Below, one piece after another: positions 43,619-52,094 of a stretch of 64,000 nt of DNA. The notes beneath the pieces are model-generated. The model made no database searches. It worked only from the letters and a program-made list of their open reading frames with translations, and was not told where the DNA came from. Source of the stretch: Pseudonocardiaceae bacterium YIM PH 21723. GTDB taxonomy: Bacteria; Actinomycetota; Actinomycetes; Mycobacteriales; Pseudonocardiaceae. Within the stretch, counting starts at the first letter, position 1, and each line of letters opens with the position of its first letter. The stretch lies in the NCBI GenBank assembly GCA_003600225.1, contig QZFT01000011.1, positions 115,811 to 179,810 on the forward strand, read 5' to 3'. A program made the position numbers and the translations under genes.

Positions 43619-44068
43619 GGAACCGATCTCAGCGATGTCGGGCAGGATAATGCTGCCGCCGCACGGCTGAAGATCTTCATTCTGCTGGACCAGTCTGTTA
43701 TTTCGCTATGGCCTCGCATTCGGTCCCGTAGCCCGGGAACCCCTACCGGAAGTTGATTTCCGGTCAACCGCAGCGGTAGTGACTTCCCGGCTGATCAAGC
43801 GCACACTTGACCGCATCGGCGCCCCGGTTCTCGATAAAATCGGACGGGGGCGCCGAACACATTTCTGGGGTTCCTCGGCCGGGGATACGGTTTCCGGCTC
43901 GCAATCACTGCACAGGGTGAACCCATACTGCTACGCGGAAAGAACCCTTATCGGGCCTTTTCCCGGTGTCCTACGCTTCCGTCATTCCCGCCGCCGGGCA
44001 TCAACGGCGAGCCCCGCAGTCGTGGGTAATGCAGTGTTATCCGGGTATTAACTCGCTAAGGAAAACTC
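43619..44068. promoter_or_regulatory. Divergent intergenic region with a GC hairpin
   Basis: 450 bases between hydrolase copy 7 and the secreted protein gene, with a lower GC content than neighbouring genes. A hairpin at 43818-43854 (GGCGCCCC...GGGGCGCC, with an inner GAT/ATC pair) stands alone in the middle. A 90-codon frame crosses it but has no convincing ribosome site. I see promoters likely but not precisely placed for both flanking genes. Confidence 0.35.
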
Positions 44069-45253
44069 ATGAGCAACCGGTTATTTCGCCGTTCGCTTAA
44101 CGCCAAGCATTCGTTCGCAGCCGCCGCGTTCGTCACCGCCGTGGGCCTCGTCGCCCCGGGGACGCCCGCCATGGCAGGCGCGATCCTGTCCGCTCCCGGC
44201 ATCGTCCCGACCACCCAAGCGCGGCTGACCACCGGATTCCTGGTTCCGAGATTCGAATCGGTGCCGGCCAGGCCGGAGTACAGCAAGCTCTTCTATGGCT
44301 ATGACCAAGGTGCGGAAACGGCGTCCCAGCCATCCTGGTTCCTGTCGAAATGGAAGAACCTGCCGGCCATCACGCCCACCCGGAAAGACGGCAGCTCCAT
44401 TCTCGTCAATACGGAGAGCGCCGCACCTCAGCTGAGCATCAATCAGTTCGAAGGTTTGACGATCCGCGGTGAACTCACCGATTTCGCCGGTGGAATCGTC
44501 CCGCCGAACCCGGTGCCGAACGCGCGGCCGGTGGTCGGTTATCCACTGGCCTGGCAGTTCAATGGCCAGGGAAACATCGCGCAGTGCGCCGAGCTGGCGC
44601 TGAACGTGAAGCGCCAGGCGTTCGAGAAGTACTTGAAGTGGCAGCTGGCCGCCGAGAAGGTGCCGACCCGCTTCTATGAAGGACCCGGTTACCGCGTCGA
44701 ACCCGGGCAGGACACCAGTTTCAAGACCACCAGAACGGTGTCGATCTCGCAGACCGTGCACGCGACCGCCGGTGACATCTTCAGCGTGAGCGCCAAGCCC
44801 GCGGACCAGGCCGAGATCCGCAACGACGTGACCGGTGAGGTCGGCAGCGCCACCGAAGCCCGGGTCACGGTGTCCTATGAGGACACGCACAGCTATCACA
44901 ACGGCACCAACAAGATCCAGTACTACTGGGTCGGTTCGGAAGCCGACTACTACGTCGCGCTCGGCCTGCCCTACGTGTTCTGGAAGCCGGACTTCGGTCC
45001 GGTGCTGGCCCAGTACCCGGACGGCATCGGCCCGACGGCCCGCAAGATCGCCGACCCGAAGTGGAAGGGCGGCCTCGGCCGCTGGGTGCCGGCCGAGATG
45101 GACCCGGCGGCGAAGAACAAGCTCAACCTGAGCTTCGACTGGCTGCCCAAGGGGCACTGCTACGTGGGACAGACGCTGTCCCTGGCCAAGGTGCTGTACC
45201 CGAACAAGGGCTTCTACCTGGTCGCCGAGGAACCCTGGAACTACGGCCACTAG
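44069..45253 (+). CDS. Secreted protein of unknown family
   Basis: 394 residues from ATG 44069 with AAGGA upstream. An N-terminal signal with twin Arg but weak hydrophobic core (SFAAAAFVTAVGLVAPG, ending PAMAG) indicates export. The mature protein is rich in aromatic residues and Thr/Ser strands: SFKTTRTVSISQTVHATAGD, then ATEARVTVSYEDTHSYHNGT. This alternating pattern may form beta sheets. Two Cys (IAQCAELALNV and KGHCYVGQ) could make a disulfide. I do not recognise the family. It sits inside the hydrolase array on the opposite strand. Confidence 0.75.
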   Translation: MSNRLFRRSLNAKHSFAAAAFVTAVGLVAPGTPAMAGAILSAPGIVPTTQARLTTGFLVPRFESVPARPEYSKLFYGYDQGAETASQPSWFLSKWKNLPAITPTRKDGSSILVNTESAAPQLSINQFEGLTIRGELTDFAGGIVPPNPVPNARPVVGYPLAWQFNGQGNIAQCAELALNVKRQAFEKYLKWQLAAEKVPTRFYEGPGYRVEPGQDTSFKTTRTVSISQTVHATAGDIFSVSAKPADQAEIRNDVTGEVGSATEARVTVSYEDTHSYHNGTNKIQYYWVGSEADYYVALGLPYVFWKPDFGPVLAQYPDGIGPTARKIADPKWKGGLGRWVPAEMDPAAKNKLNLSFDWLPKGHCYVGQTLSLAKVLYPNKGFYLVAEEPWNYGH

Positions 45254-45307
45254 CCGGTGGTGACCCTCGCGCCCGTCCCCGAGACGGGCGCGAGGGTTCC
45301 TCACGCC

Positions 45308-46927
45308 CTACCGCAGCAACGTGCGCAGCTCCGCCAACGTGCTCCAGGCCGGCCGGGTGGCGGCCCGTGCTCCCGGAGCGGGCAGCGGGTTGCCCGCGCA
45401 ATCGACGTCCTTGCCCGGCTGCGTGCCGTTCACCAGGTACGCCTCGACCAGGTCGTCCACGCAGGTGTTGCCACTTGCGTAGACCGCGTGGTCACCGGAA
45501 CCGGTCACCGTGATCATCTGCGATCCGGTGAACGCGGCGTGGGCCGCCCGCGCTCCCTCGATCGGCGTGGCCGGGTCGTGTTCGGACTGCACCATGAGCA
45601 CCGTCGGCAGGCCGTCGCCCTTCGGCTTCTTCAGGTCCAGCGACGGCCGGGTCCAGAACGCGCAGGGGTTGGACAGCATGCCCCAGCCCATCAGCGGATA
45701 GTTCTTGCCGGCCGCCTCGGACTTGGCGACCAGGTCCTTGCGCGGGATCTTGGTTTCGGTGTCGTTGCACTGGATGGACAGGAAGGTCGCGTTCTCCTCG
45801 TCCTTCTGCGTGCCGGGGAAGTACGCCAGGTTCGCCACCAGCCGCTGTTGCGCGGCCGGGTCCGGTTTGTCCGAGCTCTGTGCGCGCAGGTCGGCCAGGA
45901 TCTGGGCCAGCTTGGTGAACTGGTCGGCGGTGTACAGGTTCTGCGGGATCAGCACGTCCAGGATGGCCGGGTTCACGGTCAGGCTGTCGGACACCTTCAC
46001 CGACCGCTTCGCCAGCGCGGTGCGCAGGTCCTCGTAGGTCTTGTTCACCGCGGCCTGGTCCGCACCCAGGTGCAGCTGGGCGTCGTACCTGGCGGCCCAG
46101 GCCTGGAAGTCCTCGGTGAACCGGCGCTGGAACCCCATCGGCTGCCGGTCGAACCCCTGCTGCCACGGTGCGGTGAACTCGGTGTTGGAGTCCAGCACGA
46201 ACCGGTCCACGCTGCCCGGGAAGTAGGCGGCGTAGTGGGCGCCCAGCCAGGTGCCCGCGGAGTAGCCCAGCCAGGAGATCCGCTGCCTGCCCAGCACCGA
46301 ACGCAGCAGGTCCAGGTCCCGCACGGTCTGCTCGGTGTTCAGCACCGCACCGAACGCCCCGGAACGCTCCTGGCAGAACTTGGCCACCAGCGCCGCCGAG
46401 TCCATGATCAGGTCCAGGTGCGCGGGTGCCCTGTCCCGCGGGTCGAGGTTGATCCCGGTGAAGCTCTCACCGCCACACGACGCGCGGGTGCTCTTGCCGG
46501 TGCCGCGCACGTCGATGCCGAGGATCTCGTAGTTGTCGAGGAGCTTCTGCCGGTTCTGCACCACGAACAGGGCGGGCATCACCAGGCCCGCGCCGCCGGG
46601 GCCGCCCGGGTTGGTGAACAGCGACCGCACCGGGGCGTCCTTGGTGACGTGCTTCGGTGGGAGCCGGGAGATCGCCACCTGGATGCCCGCGGAGTCGCCC
46701 GCCCGCCGCCAGTCCTGTGGCACGGAGAGCAGCCCGCACTCCATCCTGTTCAGCTCGGCGGGCAGCCCCTCGGGCAGCTTGGGGAAACAGGGCTTCCAGT
46801 CGACCTGCTGGTCCAGGTACTTCCGGGGCACCGGCGTCGCCTGTGGAGTGGAGGAGGCCATCGGCGCCAGGGCGAGCAATACCGCGGCCACAGCCGTTCC
46901 GACCGTGGCCCGTCCGAGGACGCGCAT
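45308..46927 (-). CDS. Secreted alpha/beta hydrolase, SlpD/E-like, copy 8
   Basis: 539 residues from ATG 46927 with GAGGGG upstream. Signal GRATVGTAVAAVLLALAPMA, mature PVPRKYLDQQVDWKPC. Active site: NPGGPGGAG, DVRGTGKSTRASCGG, nucleophile in LGYSAGTWLGA, Asp in QSEHDPATP, His in GSGDHAVYASGNTC. It is more divergent from copies 1-6 than they are from each other and closest in layout to copy 7 (a long lid region, and both with SWxGYS). The C-terminus has an added APGARAATRPAW stretch. It is separated from the other seven by the unknown secreted protein gene. Confidence 0.92.
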   Translation of the reverse strand: MRVLGRATVGTAVAAVLLALAPMASSTPQATPVPRKYLDQQVDWKPCFPKLPEGLPAELNRMECGLLSVPQDWRRAGDSAGIQVAISRLPPKHVTKDAPVRSLFTNPGGPGGAGLVMPALFVVQNRQKLLDNYEILGIDVRGTGKSTRASCGGESFTGINLDPRDRAPAHLDLIMDSAALVAKFCQERSGAFGAVLNTEQTVRDLDLLRSVLGRQRISWLGYSAGTWLGAHYAAYFPGSVDRFVLDSNTEFTAPWQQGFDRQPMGFQRRFTEDFQAWAARYDAQLHLGADQAAVNKTYEDLRTALAKRSVKVSDSLTVNPAILDVLIPQNLYTADQFTKLAQILADLRAQSSDKPDPAAQQRLVANLAYFPGTQKDEENATFLSIQCNDTETKIPRKDLVAKSEAAGKNYPLMGWGMLSNPCAFWTRPSLDLKKPKGDGLPTVLMVQSEHDPATPIEGARAAHAAFTGSQMITVTGSGDHAVYASGNTCVDDLVEAYLVNGTQPGKDVDCAGNPLPAPGARAATRPAWSTLAELRTLLR

Positions 46928-47021
46928 GGAGTTACCCCTCAAAGTCGTGGTGAAAGCCCAGTTCACCCGGTTCGGCGGGGCGATGCGAGTTGATCTGCGA
47001 CTTAATCCCTCGGCCGAGTGA

Positions 47022-47870
47022 TCAATTGTGGCCGAGCAGGCTGCCGGTGATCGGCAGGCCGGTCTGCGCGAAGCAGACGAGGTCGGTGTAACCGTCGGCC
47101 CAGGCCTGCTCGCCGGGGATGCGCCAGGTGACCGAGACGGTGGTCGCCGGATCGCCCAGGTAGTCGCGCACCGCCGGGCCGCAGTGTTCGGCACCCGCCT
47201 CGTTGATCGTCTCGGTGCTGGGCCGGGGCTGGTCCGCCGAGCCCAGGGCGAGCACCTCGGGCACGGCCTCGCCCTGGTGGGGCTGGTCGCACGGCACGCT
47301 GCGCAGTTTTTCCTCGGCGGCCGACTGTCCGGCGGAGCACAGCTGGAACTCGGGGAACCGGCCGTCGCCGAGCGCGCCGCGCACCGAGCCGGAACGCTGC
47401 TGGGCCGCACCGGTGCCATCCAGCTCGGCCGCCCCGCAGAGCAGCCAGCGCTGGCCGGCCGCGTAGGCCTCCGGCGTCGGCCAGAACGCCCACGGTTGCA
47501 GGCGGGTGGCGTCGGCGCCCGGGGCACCCAGGTACTGCGCCAGCTGGTGCCGGCACACCGGCATGGTCGCGCGGTCGAAGTCCCCTTCGGCCGCGCCGTC
47601 CGGCAACGTGGTCAGTGCGGTGACCTCGACGTCGTGTCGTTCGTGGCAGTTCAGCGGGACGAAGCTCGCCGAGCTCAGGCAGTCGCCGGCCAGCGCGTGG
47701 GGCTCCTCCGGCAGCGGAGCGGGGCGGGTGACCACGGACTGATCACCCTCCGCTGCCTTCACCGCGGGTGGCGGGGTCTGGCCGTAGCCGCCGAGCAGAG
47801 TGGCCCCGGCGGCCAGCACGATGGTCAGCACGGTGCCCACCGCGATCGCCCGGCCCTGACGTCCGCCCAT
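47022..47870 (-). CDS. Septum formation family protein
   Basis: About 282 residues from ATG 47870 with GAAGGG upstream. The N-terminus is one signal/anchor helix (AIAVGTVLTIVLAAGATLLG). The exported part has paired Cys and His-Asp motifs: GDCLSSASFVPLNCHERHDV in the first half, and VPCDQPHQGEAVPEVLAL in the second, with further Cys around them. This is the duplicated septum-formation fold found in many actinobacteria. Exact role unknown. It is on the same strand as hydrolase copy 8 and lies 94 bases upstream of it. Confidence 0.85.
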   Translation of the reverse strand: MGGRQGRAIAVGTVLTIVLAAGATLLGGYGQTPPPAVKAAEGDQSVVTRPAPLPEEPHALAGDCLSSASFVPLNCHERHDVEVTALTTLPDGAAEGDFDRATMPVCRHQLAQYLGAPGADATRLQPWAFWPTPEAYAAGQRWLLCGAAELDGTGAAQQRSGSVRGALGDGRFPEFQLCSAGQSAAEEKLRSVPCDQPHQGEAVPEVLALGSADQPRPSTETINEAGAEHCGPAVRDYLGDPATTVSVTWRIPGEQAWADGYTDLVCFAQTGLPITGSLLGHN

Positions 47871-48025
47871 GCCTGCCCTTCCCCGGTCCATCGGTGACTG
47901 ATGAGACCCCTGATCCTGCCTACTTTGCAGTCAAGATCAGGTAACGAATCTGAACCGTTCCGGAAGTCCACCCTGCCGAGTGGAAGCCTGCATAGATCAG
48001 GGCTTTTCCGGGAACCGGCCGGCCT

Positions 48026-48069
48026 CGAAGCCGGCGATGTCCGGACTTTCCCGGACATCGCCGACTTCG
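48026..48069. repeat. Intergenic hairpin repeat, copy C (CGAAGTTGACGA family, diverged)
   Basis: CGAAGCCGGCGATGTCCGG pairs with CCGGACATCGCCGACTTCG over 19 bases with one wobble and a six-base loop. It lies nine bases after the stop of the minus-strand pyroglutamyl-peptidase-like gene and can serve as its terminator. Confidence 0.75.
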
Positions 48070-48077
48070 GCTACGGG

Positions 48078-49325
48078 TCAGTTCCGCCCTGCGGCGGTCA
48101 CCAGTGCGACCGTCTGCGCCGCGATGTCCGCCCGGCGCTTCTCGAAGCCCGCGTCGGTGGGCAGGCCGGGAGCCGGAACGCCGAGCACCGGGGTGTGCAG
48201 GTGACCGCCGTGCACGCCGGTCAGCCCGAGACCCAGCCGCAGCCGGTTGGCCCGGTACATCGACTCGTTGGACAGGTAGTCCCCGCCGCCGCCCTGGATC
48301 GGAGTGCTGTCCGGCAGCGGTGTGCCGTCCTCGTGGCACACCGGCGCGGTCGCGCCCTTCGGCTGCTCGCAGAACGCGGTGTTGAACTTGACCGGGTAAG
48401 GCCCGGTGCCCGCGGCCTGCATCTGCTCGTAGGGCAGCGTGGTCAGGATGAAGTTGTCGCCCGGCTGCGGCCAGCCCGCGGCGGGTGGCACGAGGCCCTT
48501 CGACGAGACGTTGTCGTTGTCCGGGAACCCGCCGCGTCCGCCGCCGGCCCACTTCTCGATGTCGAACTGCTCCGGGCGGCCCTGGCTGATCGTGACGATG
48601 GTGTCCGGGCGGCGCTTCGGGTCCTGCAGCCTGGGTCCGTAGGCGGCCTCCACGATGCCCTCGTCGAACGCGCCCCACAGCACCGGCAACAGCACGGCCT
48701 GCACCACGACCCTGCCCTGCGGGGTGTCGAACTCCCGGCCGTCCAGCTGCAACGCGGACGCGCCGGAGGGGTTGCCGATCCGGATGTCCCGGTCCAGCGT
48801 GAACGGGTCGAAGCCGCTGACCAGCACCCGGCGGACGCCGGGCTTCGCGGTGAACTCGACCGACTCGAAGCCACGCGCGGCCCGGTCGAAGTCGGTGATC
48901 AGGCCCGCGCGGTCCTGCGCGGACAGTGCGAAGCGGGGGTGCCACTGCCGGATTGCCCTGGTCAGGGTGAGCCGGGACCAGTACAGCGGCCGGTCATCGA
49001 GTTTCCCCTGGTCCTGGGACTCGTCCACCGCCTGCTGGAACAGGTCGTCACCCGCGTTGTTCAGCAGGATCTCCGCGGCCCGGAGGTTGGGCATCCGGCA
49101 GAGCAGGGACGTGGTGTTGTCCACCCGCTTCCGGTAACCGGCCTGGTCGAGCAGGGTCGGGCCGAACTTGCCGTAGCCGGGCAGCTCCTTGTCGAGGCGT
49201 TGTTCCTCGACGGTCAGTGTGGCGGGCTCGGTGAGACAGTTTTCAGCGGCGGCTGCTGCCACGGCAGGCGTGGTGAGCAGCGGCAACGCCAGCAGGGCGG
49301 CGACTGCGCCGATAGCGAGCTTCAT
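48078..49325 (-). CDS. Secreted pyroglutamyl-peptidase-like protein, apparently without catalytic Cys
   Basis: 415 residues, signal MKLAIGAVAALLALPLLTTP, then about 140 helical residues. The second half has a peptidase C15 core: VLVSGFDPFTLD followed by IGNPSGASALQLDG, then YLSNESMYRANRL where active members have a Cys (typically YxCN), and GVHGGHLHTPVLGVP holding the family His. The catalytic Cys position appears to be Ser. ATG 49325 is preceded by AGGAAG. Either the protein is a non-proteolytic binder or a Ser-dependent variant. The neighbouring hydrolase array suggests peptide handling outside the cell. Confidence 0.75.
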   Translation of the reverse strand: MKLAIGAVAALLALPLLTTPAVAAAAAENCLTEPATLTVEEQRLDKELPGYGKFGPTLLDQAGYRKRVDNTTSLLCRMPNLRAAEILLNNAGDDLFQQAVDESQDQGKLDDRPLYWSRLTLTRAIRQWHPRFALSAQDRAGLITDFDRAARGFESVEFTAKPGVRRVLVSGFDPFTLDRDIRIGNPSGASALQLDGREFDTPQGRVVVQAVLLPVLWGAFDEGIVEAAYGPRLQDPKRRPDTIVTISQGRPEQFDIEKWAGGGRGGFPDNDNVSSKGLVPPAAGWPQPGDNFILTTLPYEQMQAAGTGPYPVKFNTAFCEQPKGATAPVCHEDGTPLPDSTPIQGGGGDYLSNESMYRANRLRLGLGLTGVHGGHLHTPVLGVPAPGLPTDAGFEKRRADIAAQTVALVTAAGRN

Positions 49326-49426
49326 GTCCACTTCCTATGTAACTTCTCGGCCGTGTTCAAGAGTCCTGGCCGTAATAACACCTAGGTTGTGTCTGCTGGC
49401 TGTCACGCCGATGGGGAGGAACGGTC

Positions 49427-49651
49427 ATGACAAAGAAGGCTCCGCCAGGGCAGCGGAGTGGGTTGATCTGGAGCAACTGGAACCTGTTGCTGCTGGTCCC
49501 CATGCTCATGTTGATCACGCCACTGTTCAATGTGGACGAGCCGAGGGTGTGGGGACTGCCCGCCTTCTACTGGGCTCAGTTCCTCTTCGTGCCGATCGGC
49601 GTGATCTGTGTGGCCCTCGTGTACGTGAAGACCAAGGACGGTGACCGGTGA
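49427..49651 (+). CDS. DUF3311 small membrane protein (symporter partner)
   Basis: 74 residues with two spans (NLLLLVPMLMLITPLF and AQFLFVPIGVICVALVYV). DUF3311 proteins are regularly encoded just upstream of SSS-family symporters and are thought to be accessory subunits. The stop overlaps the symporter GTG as GTGA, giving translational coupling. Confidence 0.9.
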   Translation: MTKKAPPGQRSGLIWSNWNLLLLVPMLMLITPLFNVDEPRVWGLPAFYWAQFLFVPIGVICVALVYVKTKDGDR

Positions 49652-51291
49652 CCGGGGCACAGTGGACCCAACTGATCGTTTTCGGCCTGCTGTTCCTGCT
49701 GGTCACCGTGCTCGGATTCGTCGCGGCCAAATGGCAGGCCGGGGAGACCCTGGAACACCTGGACGAGTGGGGGCTCGGCGGGCGGAAGTTCGGCGCCTGG
49801 GTGACCTGGTTCCTGGTCGGCGGTGACCTGTACACCGCGTACACCTTCGTCGCGGTGCCCGCCCTGATCTTCGGCGCCGGCGCGATGGGTTTCTACGCCC
49901 TGCCCTACACGGTCGTGCTCTATCCGCTGATCTTCCTGCCGCTGCTGCGCATGTGGTCGGTGTCCCGGGTGCACGGTTACGTCACCCCGGCCGACTACGT
50001 CCGCGGCCGGTACGGATCGCCGCTGCTGGCCCTGGTCATCGCGATCACCGGGATCGTGGCCACCATGCCGTACATCGCCCTGCAACTGGTCGGCCTGGAG
50101 GCGGTGCTGCGCACCATCGGGCTGAACGGCACCGGCGTCATGGGCCACCTGCCGCTGTTCGTGGCCTTCCTGATCCTGGCCGTGTACACCTACCAGTCCG
50201 GCCTGCGGGCGCCCGCGTTGATCGCGTTCGTCAAGGACGCGCTGATCTACGTGGTGATCATCGTCGCGGTGATCTACCTGCCGCTGAAGCTGGGCGGCTG
50301 GGGCCACATCTTCGACACCGCGCAGGCCAAGTTCGACAAGACGCCGAGCCCGGCCGACGGCATCCTGCTGAACTCGAACAACCAGCTGCAGTACATCACC
50401 CTGGCCCTCGGCTCGGCGCTGGCGTTGTTCCTGTACCCGCACTCGCTGACCGGCATCCTGGCCTCCAAGGGCCGCAACGTGATCAAGAAGAACATGGTCG
50501 CGTTGCCGGCGTACTCGCTGGTCCTGGGCCTGCTGGCGCTGCTCGGCTACGCGGCCATCGCCTCCGGCGCCACCGCGATCACCAACAACGCCACCGGCAG
50601 GCCCGACGGCAACACGGTGATCCCGGTGCTGTTCGGCCAGCAGTTCCCGGCCTGGTTCGCGGGCGTCGCCTTCGCCGCCATCGGCATCGGCGCGCTGGTC
50701 CCCGCCGCGATCATGTCCATCGCCGCGGCGAACCTGTGGACCCGCAACATCTACAAGGAGTACCTGCACCGGGACGCCAGCCCGAAGCAGGAGGCACGGC
50801 AGGCCAAGCTGGCCTCGCTGATCGTCAAGTTCGGCGCCGTGCTGTTCATCGTGCTGGTCGACCCGCAGTACTCGATCGACCTGCAACTGATCGGCGGCGT
50901 GATCATCCTGCAGACGCTGCCCGCGGTGGCCATCACGCTGTACACCCGCTGGCTGCACCGCTGGGCGCTGCTCGCCGGATGGGCGGCGGGCATGGCCTGG
51001 GGCCTGTACCTGCTGTACCTGATCCCCAACCCGGCGGCGAAGAAGGCGCACTTCGGCGGTTCGGCGCTGACCCTGAAGGAGCTGTCCCTGCTGGGCTGGC
51101 ATCCGTTCGCGGGCAGCGCTATCCAGGTCTACGTCGGGTTCGTGGCCCTGGCGCTGAACCTGCTGGTGGCGGTGGTCGTCACGCTCGTGCTGAAGCGGAT
51201 CAGGACGTTCAACGGCACCGACGCCACCGATCCGACCGACTACCACGCCGATGAGGGCGACCCCCGGCTGAAGGCGGTAGCCGCGCACTGA
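49648..51291 (+). CDS. mctP: Sodium:solute symporter, MctP-like monocarboxylate permease
   Basis: 547 residues with about 13 membrane spans. The first segments (LIVFGLLFLLVTVLGFVAAK, then LGGRKFGAWVTWFLVGGDLY, then TAYTFVAVPALIFGAG) match the SSS fold, including the GG...GR and YTA features near the Na+ site. HGYVTPADYVRGRYG and AAIMSIAAANLWTRNIYKEY are also family marks. The DUF3311 neighbour points to the MctP group (lactate, pyruvate, short monocarboxylates). Substrate not determined. Confidence 0.88.
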   Translation: MTGAQWTQLIVFGLLFLLVTVLGFVAAKWQAGETLEHLDEWGLGGRKFGAWVTWFLVGGDLYTAYTFVAVPALIFGAGAMGFYALPYTVVLYPLIFLPLLRMWSVSRVHGYVTPADYVRGRYGSPLLALVIAITGIVATMPYIALQLVGLEAVLRTIGLNGTGVMGHLPLFVAFLILAVYTYQSGLRAPALIAFVKDALIYVVIIVAVIYLPLKLGGWGHIFDTAQAKFDKTPSPADGILLNSNNQLQYITLALGSALALFLYPHSLTGILASKGRNVIKKNMVALPAYSLVLGLLALLGYAAIASGATAITNNATGRPDGNTVIPVLFGQQFPAWFAGVAFAAIGIGALVPAAIMSIAAANLWTRNIYKEYLHRDASPKQEARQAKLASLIVKFGAVLFIVLVDPQYSIDLQLIGGVIILQTLPAVAITLYTRWLHRWALLAGWAAGMAWGLYLLYLIPNPAAKKAHFGGSALTLKELSLLGWHPFAGSAIQVYVGFVALALNLLVAVVVTLVLKRIRTFNGTDATDPTDYHADEGDPRLKAVAAH

Positions 51292-51298
51292 CCCACAT

Positions 51299-51352
51299 CC
51301 GAGGTTGACGAGGTTCGGGAATGTTCGTCTCCCGGACCTCGCCGACTTCGGG
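51299..51352. repeat. Intergenic hairpin repeat, copy D (CGAAGTTGACGA family, diverged)
   Basis: CCGAGGTTGACGAGGTTCGG pairs with CCGGACCTCGCCGACTTCGG with several G-T wobbles; the loop includes GAATGTTCGTCT. It starts seven bases after the symporter stop, so it may be its terminator. Confidence 0.65.
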
Positions 51353-51498
51353 ACTTCTCCCGGAATCTGTGGACAACTTTTTTCGCCTGTGGATGGCGAA
51401 ACCGGTGCTCGGAAAATCCTGCGACCGTTGCGGCATGCCAATCCATCACCGCATGTCAGAGGACCGTGGGACACTTCCTGCGGAGCGAGGAGGTTCGA

Positions 51499-52056
51499 GT
51501 GACCGTGGCGAATATTCCGGATCACCTGTTGTCGCTGGAGGAGTGGGCGGCACTTCCCGAGGACGACGTCCACCGCTACGAACTGGTGGAGGGGGTGTTG
51601 CAGGTGTGCGCACGTCCGCTCTTTAACCATCAGCGCGCGATCATGAAGCTGAGTCATCAGCTCGACCGGCAGCTGCCGCCCGAACTTGCCGTAGCACCGG
51701 AAGTAGAGGTGGTACTGGAACGCCGTACCCCTGCGACGGTGCGGGTCCCTGACCTCATCGTGATTCCTTCGGATGTCGCTCGGACGAATCCGGCAAGGTC
51801 CGATGCGGCCGTAGTGTCGCTGGCGGTCGAGGTCGTCTCGCCAGGTTCGGCGAGGTTGGATCGGGTGTTCAAGCTGCACGAATACGCCGAGGCGGGCATT
51901 CCGCACTACTGGATCGTTGAATTGGAACCCATGCCGGTGATCTCCGCCTTCACGCTGGCCGGTGATCACTATGAGCTGTCTGCCAGAGCGACGGACCTGC
52001 TCACGGTGACCGAGCCCGCTGAGTTGTCGATCGCTGTCGGGGAGCTCACGCCTTAG
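51499..52056 (+). CDS. Uma2 family (DUF820) endonuclease-fold protein
   Basis: 185 residues from GTG 51499, with GAGGAGG upstream; an earlier in-frame start at 51466 lacks one. RYELVEGVLQV, TVRVPDLIVIPSD and AVEVVSPGSARLDR hold the acidic residues and Lys-like position of the PD-(D/E)XK restriction-endonuclease-like fold (E...PD...EV.SP). HEYAEAGIPHYWIV is the family's C-terminal mark. Members are common as stand-alone genes and their biological role is unknown. Confidence 0.88.
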   Translation: MTVANIPDHLLSLEEWAALPEDDVHRYELVEGVLQVCARPLFNHQRAIMKLSHQLDRQLPPELAVAPEVEVVLERRTPATVRVPDLIVIPSDVARTNPARSDAAVVSLAVEVVSPGSARLDRVFKLHEYAEAGIPHYWIVELEPMPVISAFTLAGDHYELSARATDLLTVTEPAELSIAVGELTP

Positions 52057-52094
52057 CGGTCGGAATCTGTCGCACTCAGTGGCAGGATCGAGGG

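Noticed and set aside
43779..44051. 90-codon frame between hydrolase copy 7 and the unknown secreted protein
   Set aside because: It lacks a clear ribosome site, contains a strong GC hairpin in its middle and has no recognisable protein features.
51499..52056. Uma2 protein as part of a defence system
   Set aside because: It is alone, between a symporter and a dipeptidase gene, with no restriction, toxin or helicase partner nearby.
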